In this document: positions 56,100-64,000 of the stretch, in pieces | Layout: every line of letters begins with the position of its first letter | Numbering within the stretch: the stretch's first letter is position 1 | Source: Anaeramoeba ignava | Taxonomy: Eukaryota; Metamonada; Anaeramoebidae | DNA: 64,000 nucleotides | Direction: 5' to 3' | Assembly: GCA_028826165.1 (NCBI GenBank) | Contig: JAPDFW010000070.1 | Span: 1,309,501 to 1,373,500 of the forward strand | Position numbers and translations under genes: made by a program | Notes under the pieces: model-generated | Database searches by the model: none | Seen by the model: the letters and a program-made list of their open reading frames with translations, nothing else | Told to the model about the DNA's origin: nothing

Positions 56100-56784
56100 A
56101 ATTTTAATTTAAAGGAGAAAAAAAAAAAGAATGAAAAAAAATGAAAAAAAAATTATTTAAAAAAAATTTTTTTTTTCTTTTTTTCTTTTTTTTTAAAATA
56201 AAAAAATATAACTTTGTTTATTTTATTTTATTTAAATCAAATATTAAAATCTTTTTAAAATCTTTTTAAAATCTTTTTAAAATTTGTTCAACATTTTTTT
56301 TTCTTTTTTTTTTGGATCGAAAAGTGGAATATTTTTTTTTTAAAAAATTAATTAAATTAATCAAATTAATTGAATAATTTTGTTAAATAATTTTTCAAAT
56401 TCTAAAATTATTTTTTGATTTTTTTCTTGATAAATTCTTAAAATTAATTGATTTTCGTTTTTCAAAATTTCTTCAATAAAAACTTCTAAAATTCTTTTAT
56501 TTTGTGTTTCTAAATTATCATTTTTTTGTTTAGTTAAATTTATAATTGATTTTAAAATTTCTTCAATTTCAAGTTTTTCAGTAATTTTCATTAAATCAAT
56601 ATAATTTTTGATAATATTTGATATGTTTTTATTTTTTACATTTTTGAGAATTTGATTTAGGATTTGGTTTTCATTTTCATTTTCATTTTCATTTTCAATT
56701 TGAATTTGATTTTGATTTTCATTAATCTTTTTTGGTTTATAAATTAGAATATAAGCTGAAATACCAGAAGAAAGATATGAATTT

Positions 56785-57525
56785 TGATATGAATTTTGAT
56801 ATAAATTTTGAAATGAATCTTGAAATGAATTTTGATTTAAATTTTGAAATGAATCTTGATTTAAATTTTGATTTGAATCTTGAAATGAATTTTGATTTAA
56901 ATTTTGATTTAAATTTTGATATGAATTTTGATATGAATTTTGATTTAAATTTTGATATGAATTTTGATTTGAATTTTGATTTGAATTTTGATTTAAATTT
57001 TGATATGAATTTTGATTTAAATTTTGATATGAATTTTGATTTGAATTTTGATTTAAATTTTGATATGAATTTTGATTTGAATTTTGATTTGAATCTTGAT
57101 TTAAATTTTGATATGAATTTTGATATGAATTTTGATTTAAATTTTGATTTAAATTTTGATTTAAATTTTGATAAGAATTTTGATATGAATTTTGATTTAA
57201 ATTTTGAAATAAATTTTGAAATAAATTTTGATATGAATCTTGATTTAAATTTTGAAATGAATCTTGATTTAAATTTTGATTTGAATTTTGATATGAATTT
57301 TGATTTAAATTTTGATATGAATCTTGATTTAAATTTTGATTTGAATTTTGAAATGAATCTTGAAATGAATCTTGAAATGAATTTTGAAATGAATCTTGAT
57401 TTAAATTTTGATTTAAATTTTGATTTAAATTTTGAAATGAATCTTGAAATGAATTTTGATTTAAATTTTGATTTGAATTTTGATATGAATTTTGATTTAA
57501 ATTTTGATATGAATTTTTTTGATAA
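56785..57525 (-). repeat. Coding Q/N-rich minisatellite inside USP copy C
   Basis: About 740 bp of 12-bp-based units such as TTTGATTTAAAT, TTTGATATGAAT and TTTGAAATGAAT on the plus strand encode NQNLNQNSYQNSFQDS-type repeats. Inserted between QKNSY and SSGISAY of the USP domain, where copies A and B have 3-7 residues. Confidence 0.92.
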
Positions 57526-60500
57526 TTTGATTTATCTCCAAAACAAATTCGTTCAAAATTATCCATATCAAATTCACTTACTAATGAATCATTGAATTCA
57601 ATCCATTTGTTTTGATCTTTAATAATTGAATAATAATGTCCAAAATAAGTTGTTCCTATATGAACAATAACTCCATTAAGTTCATATAAATAATTTTGTT
57701 TTGGTGTTTTTTCAATTATATCTTGATAAAATTTCATTTGTTCTTCAAGTTTAATTTTAATTTCAATGTTGTTTTTTGTTTCTTTAAATTCATTTAATCT
57801 CTTTTTTATTTCTTCATATTTATGTTTTGCAAAATATTCTCTTGTATATTTCTCCATATTAATTTCCATAGGAAATTCAAAATAATCATTTAATTTAAAT
57901 CTTGTATTTCTTTCATAATCATATTCAAATCTTTTTAAATGGAAAATTAAGTATTTAGGAAGTTTTTGGAAATAAACATATTTTTTGGTATCAAATTTTC
58001 GTTTTAATTTTAAACTTAAATATTGATTTTTTCCTGTTAATAATTCTTCTGAAATATATGAATTAAGTGATGTTTCTAAATCATTTTTCCTTGAAATATC
58101 AACACTTATTGATAAAAATTCTTCATCAACTTCTTCTAAATCTTCAGTTTCAATAATATTCATTAAATTCATTGATATTCCTCCAAAAGTTTGTTTTGAG
58201 AATATCTTTTTGTTTTGTTGTTTTTAATTGATCTTCAATCAAATCAAATAAACAATTCATAAATTCATATGTATCTTTTTGTTCTCCAAAATTTAAAGGA
58301 TCTCCCCAAAATCTAAAGTTTCTTCCAAAATTTCTAGTACTAACAACTCTTTGATTTCTTTTTGAAACTTCTGAAAATAAATTATAAAAATGTTTAAATG
58401 ATCGAAAATCTTCATCATTTTTTCCTTTTTCTTTTTCTAATTTTGATATATCAACAGAAAGAATTTCTTTTCTGAAATTGTTATTCATAAATAATTGTTG
58501 AAGTATTGAATTCATATAACATGTTGCTCCAAGATTTGTTAATCCAGAATAATTTGTATGATTAATTAAATTTAATTCATCAATTAAATATTTACTAATT
58601 TCTTCTTGATTTTTTGTTGTTATTGATTTATTATTGTTTATTAATATATTTTGTAAAATTTGAAGTTTATAAATAAATTTATATAATTCTGTTTCTTTGA
58701 TTTCTTTTTGAATTTGTTCTTTTGTTATTTCTTCTTTTTCTTCTTTAATAATTTTATTAATATTTTCAATATATTTTGGATTTGTTGGCATTCTATTTAT
58801 TATTTGAATTATTTCTTTTTGGATTTCTTTTCCATATTTCATCATTTCAATAATTTTTTCAAAATATTCTATTAAAATATAACTTGCTATTTTTTCTTTT
58901 GAAATTTCTTTTTTCTTTTCATTATTAATTGAATTTGAATAATTTGAATAATTCCATTTTGATTTTAAAATTTTGATAATAATAATTGGATTAGAAATTA
59001 AATTAATTTCTTCAACTGTTTTATATTGATTTTCTTTGTTAATTTGTGGATGTGATTCAATTTGATATTCTGTTTTTTTCTTTTCAATTTTTTCTTCAAT
59101 TTGTTTTATTAATGAATAAATACTTTCTTCTTTACAAATTTCTATTGTTATCTTTTCTTCTTTTTGATTATTGTAATTGTAATAATTATTATAATAATTT
59201 GATTTTTGTTCATTATAAATTATTAATTCAATTTCAAATTTTGGATTTTCAAATAATAATGTTGAATAATGTCTTTCAAATGGTAAATCTTTTCTTAATA
59301 TTTTACTTTCATTTCTTTCAATATATTTTTTCAAAATAATAATAAATCGATAAATTTTCTTTTCTTTTTCTTCTTTGTTTATTTCTTTTTTATTTCTTCT
59401 TTTTCAATTCGTGAAATACATTCTGAAATGAATTGTTTTGGATAATTTTCTTCTTTTCTTTCATTTTCAAAATCATTATCAATATAATTATAATTATTAT
59501 CTTTAATTTCTTTTTCAATTTCTTTTTCATTTTTATGTTGAAAATCAATTAAAAAATCAATACTTAATTTGGAAATTTCTTCATTTTCTGTTTCTAATAT
59601 TATTTCCCATAATTCTTCTTTTCCAATTATTTTATTTTTATTTTTATTTTTGAATTAATTTTGATAAAAAGTTTTTTCCAATTTTCAAAAATTATTTTAG
59701 TAAATTGTTTCTTTGGAATTGAATTTAATTTTATAAAAAATATTTCAATTTCATTTTCATTTTCATTTTCATTTTCAATTTCATTTTCAATAATTTTTGA
59801 AAAAAATTGAATAAATAATTCTTTTTCTTTAAATATTAATGATTTTTCAAAAAATATTTCCCAAAATTTTTCAATTTGTTTTTCTTGAATAATTTCTAAA
59901 AAATCAATCCATGTTTCAACCTATTTAAAAAAAATTTTTGATATTATTTAAATTTTTTGATTAAGATTAAAAAATTAATAAATATATAAATAAATAAATA
60001 TTTAATTAAATAAATAAATAATTAATTACATGATTAAGATAAGTTCTATTTTCAAAAATTTCATTTTCAATTTCATTTTTGATTTGGTTTTTGATTGAAA
60101 TAATTGAATTAATTATTATTTCTTCAATTTTATATTTCTCTTTTAATTTTTCAATAAATTTTTCTTTTGTAATTTCTTGTTTTTTTGTTTTTTGATTATA
60201 ATAATTTTGTTGATTATTTTGATTAGAAGAAGAAGATGGTAAATAATTGATTATTTTTTTAATAAATAAAAGGAAATTTGATAATTTTTGATTATTCTTT
60301 TCAATTAATTCAATTCCTTTTATAATTATTTTTTCTTCAATTTTTTCTTGTATTTTTTCTTCAATATTGAAATTTGAATTTGAATTTGAATTTGAATTTG
60401 AATTTGAATAAATTATTTCAATTAAACTTTCAATCATTTTTTCTTCAATTCTTTTTTCAATTTTTGAATCTATAATTAATTTATTCATTAAAAAAATTGG

Positions 60501-61755
60501 TTTTAATCTTTTTTCAATTTCATTTTCTTTTTCTTCTTGAATTAAATTTTGAATTTGATTTTCTTCTTGAATTAAATTTTCAAAATTAATTTTAGTTAAA
60601 TTTTGAATTGAAAAATCTTTAATTAATTTAATAAGATTAATTGTCCATTCTTTATTTTCTTCAATTTCAGAAAATAATTTATTGATTAATTCTTCTTCTT
60701 CTTCTTCTTCTTTTTCTTTTTCTTTAAATTCTTTTAAAATTTCAAATAAAATTTCAAAAATTGATTCTTTGATATTTTGATCTTGTTTCTATTAATTAAT
60801 TAAATTAATTTAATTGGGAAAAGAATGATAAAATATAATTAATTATATTTGTAATTATATTTATAATTATACTTACTTTTGTTTTATCTAAAATTTGGAT
60901 AAATTGATTTTTTGAAAATAAATTATTTTGTTTTAAAAATAAAATTATTTCTTTTGATTGTTTGATAATTTCTTGATGAATTTCTTTTCCAAATATAATT
61001 TCAATAATATTTTTTGAATCAAACCATGAAATAAATAATCTTATTTTGTTTAGATAATAATATAAATAAAATAATATAAAAGAATATAAATATTTGTTTT
61101 TGAATTTTAAAATAAATTACTCTTTATCTATTTTTGGATAATTTGAGTTTGAATTTGAATTTGAATAATTATAATTTGAATTAAATCCAAATGATTCATT
61201 TTGTTTTTGTTTTTGTTCTTGTTCTTTAATTATTGAAATTTTTTGTTGAATTTTTTTAATTCCTTCAATTTTTAAAGGAATTGATGATGTTTTTAAATAT
61301 TTAATTGAAATTTCATTTTCAAATTTCATTTTAAATTCAAAATATTCTTTTCTTTCTTCTTCTGTTTTATTTGTTTTTTTTATCATTTTAAATATTTTAG
61401 AACTTATTTCTTCAATTTTATTTTTTGTAAATGATTTAATTTCTTCATTTTCACTTTCAATTAATTTTTCAAGAAATGATTTAAGAAAATTTGAAATTTT
61501 TTGATAAAATTCTTCTGAAAAATTTTCTGAAATCTTTTTATTTTTAAATTTTAATTAAATTTTAATTTAAATTATAATAAAATAAAATGAAATTATTTTA
61601 TTTTACCTGAATAATTGAATTAAGATAATAATAAGTAATTTCAGAATTTAATTTATGATCTTTTGAAAGAATAAAACAAATAATTTTTTCAAATCCTCTT
61701 ATTCTTCCAAAATATTCAATATTTTCTTGTTTTAATTTTGAATAATTTTCTCTCT

Positions 61756-61945
61756 ATTTTGTATTTTAATTTTGATTTTAATTTTAATTTTAATTTTAAT
61801 TTTAATTTTAATTTTAATTTTAATTTTAATTTTAATTTTAATTTTAATTTTAATTTTAATTTTAATTTTAATTTTAATTTTAATTTTAATTTTAATTTTA
61901 ATTTTAATTTTAATTTTAATTTTAATTTTAATTTTAATTTTTAAA
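61756..61945 (-). repeat. AAAATT satellite, USP copy C intron
   Basis: Very regular (AATTTT)n on the plus strand, at the intron equivalent to the 650-bp array in copy B. Confidence 0.9.
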
Positions 61946-62804
61946 TTTTAATTTTTAATTGGAATTTTAATTTGATTTTAAATAATTTTTAAAATTTTAA
62001 TTTTTAAAATTTTCATTTTAAATGATTTTGATTTTAATTTTAAATCATTTTGATTTTTTTTAATAATTTTAATTTTTAATTTTAAAATTATCTTCTTTTT
62101 TTAAATTCTTAAATTATTATTTTTGTTTTTAAAATTTAAAAGAAAATGATAAATTAAAATTTTTTAATTTTTAAATCTCTCTTTTTATAAATTAATCATT
62201 TTTTTTGAAAATAATTGATTAAATAATTAAATATTTCATTTTTAAAATAATAAATTAATCTTGATTTTAAATTATTTAAAAAATAAATTAAAAAAAAATG
62301 AAAAATTAAAAATGAATAAATACTTTTTCCATTTTTTTAAAATTAAAATCATCTTCTTCTTGAGAATTATAAAGAGATTTTTTTTCAAAATTAAGAATTA
62401 ATGAAAGAGATTTGGCAATTCCTTTGTTTTCTTCTTCAATTTTTAAAAAAATTAAATCAAGACATTTTCGAAAAAAATTATTAATTAATTGAGTTGTTTT
62501 TGTTTTGAATTGAGGTTCAAATTCATAAATAGAATTAATCATTTCATAAAGATAATTTTCTAAAAAAACAAATTCTTTTTCTTTTTCAAATTTTCCTTCA
62601 ATTATTTTATTAATTTCTTTTTCAATTTTTTGGATACATTCAATCACATTCTTTTCTTTTTGATTTTTGTTTTTAAAATTTTCTGAATTAAATTGAATTA
62701 GTTTGAATTAATTTAAATTAATTATTTTAATTCTTTTTATTTAATTACGACTTAATAAAGAAGCTAAAATATTATCATAATCTTCAAATTTGTTTTAATT
62801 CCAT

Positions 62805-63027
62805 TTTTAAAAAAAAAGGAAAAAATGAAAAAAATTAAATAAAAAAATTTTTTTTAAACAAAAAAAAGTGGACAATTTTGTTTTTTTGCTTTTATTTCCC
62901 TTTTTTTTTTGGAATTTAATAAATAAATTGGAATAAAAAGAGGAATTGAATTTTGAATTATTTTAAAAAAATAAATAAATTGAATTTTCATTTTTTTCAT
63001 TTTTTTCATTTTTTTTATTTTTTAAAA
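62805..63027. promoter_or_regulatory. Divergent interval: USP copy C upstream block and next gene's leader
   Basis: Contains the same AAAGTGGACAATTTTG and TTTGGAATTTAATAAATAAA block as upstream of copies A and B, then poly-T before the ATG at 63028 on the other strand. Confidence 0.45.
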
Positions 63028-63510
63028 ATGTTTAGAAAAATATTTGGAAGAAAGAAAAAAGATCAAGAAAAACCAAAACAAGATAATCCAAAAACTTCTG
63101 GAGAAAATAATAAAGTATCAAAAGAAGAACCACAACCACAACCACAAGCTAAAGATATGTTTTCAGGATTATCAATGAATCCTCAACCAATAACGTAAAT
63201 TTAAAATTTTAAATAAAATTATAAATTAAATTTTAAATTTGGAATTTTTTAAATTAACAAAAAAAAAGACCAAAAGAACCAATTCAAACATTTTCTACAG
63301 TTCAAAATCAACCAAATCAAACTCGTTCAAGTTTTGATTTTTTGAATAAAACCCCAAATAAAAAACAAAATGAATTTCAAACAAAAAATAAAAATGAAAA
63401 TCAAGAAAAATCTCAAGAATTTCAATCATCTTTTTCATTTATTTCTTCACCTTCTAAAATTAAAACATATTCAACAACATCTGAATCAGATACACCCAAT
63501 ACACAAGAAA
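63028..63510 (+). CDS. Unrecognised Ser/Gln/Lys-rich protein, 5' exons only
   Basis: Exons 63028..63194 and 63269..63510 join in frame (start MFRKIFGRKKKDQEKPK). The protein is hydrophilic: a basic N-terminus, a Gln-Pro run, FSGLSM, SSFDFL and FSFISS short aromatic motifs in a Ser/Asn/Gln-rich background. Such Phe-x-Phe/Leu motifs can be peptide ligands in trafficking proteins, but I do not recognise the family. At 63510/63511 a GTAAAT donor is followed by satellite DNA, so the gene probably continues past the window; if it is not spliced there, the frame ends at a TAG at 63525-63527. Confidence 0.55.
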
Positions 63511-64000
63511 GTAAATTTACATATTAGATGAATTTAATTAAAATTTAATTAAAATTAAATTCAAAATTTAATTCAAAATAAATTCAAAAATTAAATCCAA
63601 AATTTAATTCAAAATTCAATTCAAAATTTAATTCAAAATTAATTCAAAATTAATTTAAAATTTAATTCAAAAATAAATTCAAAATTAATTTCAAAATTTA
63701 AATTCAAAATTAAATTCAAAATAAATTCAAAATTAAATTTAAAATTTAATTCAAAATTTAATTCAAAATTTAAATTCAAAATTTAATTCAAAATTTAATT
63801 CAAAAATTAAATTCAATTCGAAATTCAAAATTTAAATTTAAAATTAAATTCAAAATTAAATTCAAAATAAATTCAAAATTAAATTCAAAATTAATTTCAA
63901 AATTAATTCAAAATAAATCCAAAATTAATTCAAAATTCAATTCAAAATTTAAATTCAAAATAAATTCAAATTAAATTCAAAAATTAAATTCAAAAAATAA
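63511..64000 (+). repeat. AATTCAAAATTTA satellite to window end, probably an intron
   Basis: Irregular AATTCAAAATTTA, AATTCAAAATAA and AAATTCAAAATTA units, A/C-rich on the plus strand like the RPF2 intron. It follows a good GTAAAT donor in the preceding gene. Confidence 0.82.

Larger units (their letters stand above)
56361..62804 (-). pseudogene. USP9X/USP34-type ubiquitin-specific protease, copy C (decayed)
   Basis: Exons by comparison: 62749..62804, 62324..62682, (exon 3 eroded), 61607..61753, 61121..61533, 60877..61039, 60030..60788 and 59920..56361. An extra base in exon 1 gives a stop after MELKQI. Exon 3 (present in A and B) is replaced by scrambled AT-rich DNA around 61950-62200. Net-shifting indels occur near 59640 and 59395, and an extra A near 58195. 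About 1.1 kb present in B is deleted at 58560, fusing ELNLI directly to NHTNYSGLTNLG. Cys codon 58519-58521 and His codon 57636-57638 are kept. A roughly 245-codon Q/N-rich repeat interrupts the USP domain before SGISAYILIY. The C-terminus stops early (FNKIIQLI). Best read as a pseudogene of the family, though exon 7 is intact (759 nt). Confidence 0.82.

Noticed and set aside
56732-57595. Plus-strand ORF of Asn/Phe/Asp/Leu/Met repeats, 287 codons
   Set aside because: It is the antisense of the Q/N repeat of USP copy C; the minus-strand frame continues into recognisable USP sequence on both sides.
1-64000. tRNA, rRNA and transposon genes
   Set aside because: Looked for GC-rich cloverleaf-like patches, tRNA box B-like words, transposase or reverse-transcriptase motifs on both strands; none was convincing by eye.

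Overview
The window is nuclear DNA from a very AT-rich eukaryotic microbe. Most genes are split by GT-AG introns, all three standard stop codons are used, and every recognisable product is a typical eukaryotic housekeeping or signalling protein. Low-complexity K/E/N/Q-rich protein tracts and a BTB-TLDc protein suggest a free-living amoeboid protist. Anaeramoeba-like is my best guess, but this is inferred from style and not from any search.

Layout. 1-1.8 kb: a divergent pair, GET4 (cut by the window edge) and coatomer epsilon (COPE). 2.0-21.8 kb: two tandem minus-strand copies (A and B) of a USP9X/USP34-type ubiquitin-specific protease. 22.1-27.1 kb: plus-strand RPF2 (60S biogenesis), a two-AN1-finger ZFAND2-type protein and a multi-pass membrane protein. 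27.2-34.7 kb: two tandem minus-strand F-BAR/double-SH3 genes. 35-45 kb: minus-strand CCCH-PARP, ZIP zinc transporter, V-ATPase subunit C and RNA polymerase I/III subunit RPAC1. 45.2-51.7 kb: plus-strand BTB-BACK-TLDc, a Siw14/OCA-type phosphatase-fold protein, a double HMG-box protein and a REI1/ZNF622-like zinc finger. 52-56.1 kb: minus-strand PP2A scaffold subunit A. 56.4-62.8 kb: a third, clearly decayed USP copy (C). 63.0 kb to the end: the start of an unrecognised plus-strand gene.

Genes lie close together, often 100-250 bp apart, while many introns are filled with hexamer-type satellites (AAAATT, CAAAAT, AAATAT and variants) up to 1.7 kb long. The satellites are mostly oriented A-rich on the sense strand. 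A specific unit, ATTCATTTATAAAATT, recurs near the 5' splice site in introns of unrelated genes. The same simple units seem to have seeded in-frame coding expansions (QN, EN, KPKE, NQST, KHES, DSE).

Several otherwise well-conserved genes (one F-BAR copy, BTB-TLDc, the membrane protein, all three USP copies) carry single-base frameshifts. In three single-copy or partner-checked genes, removing exactly one base restores the whole reading frame. Assembly error, transcript slippage and true pseudogenisation must be separated. Exon junctions were placed by hand from reading frame, splice dinucleotides and remembered family conservation. No RNA data or database search was available.
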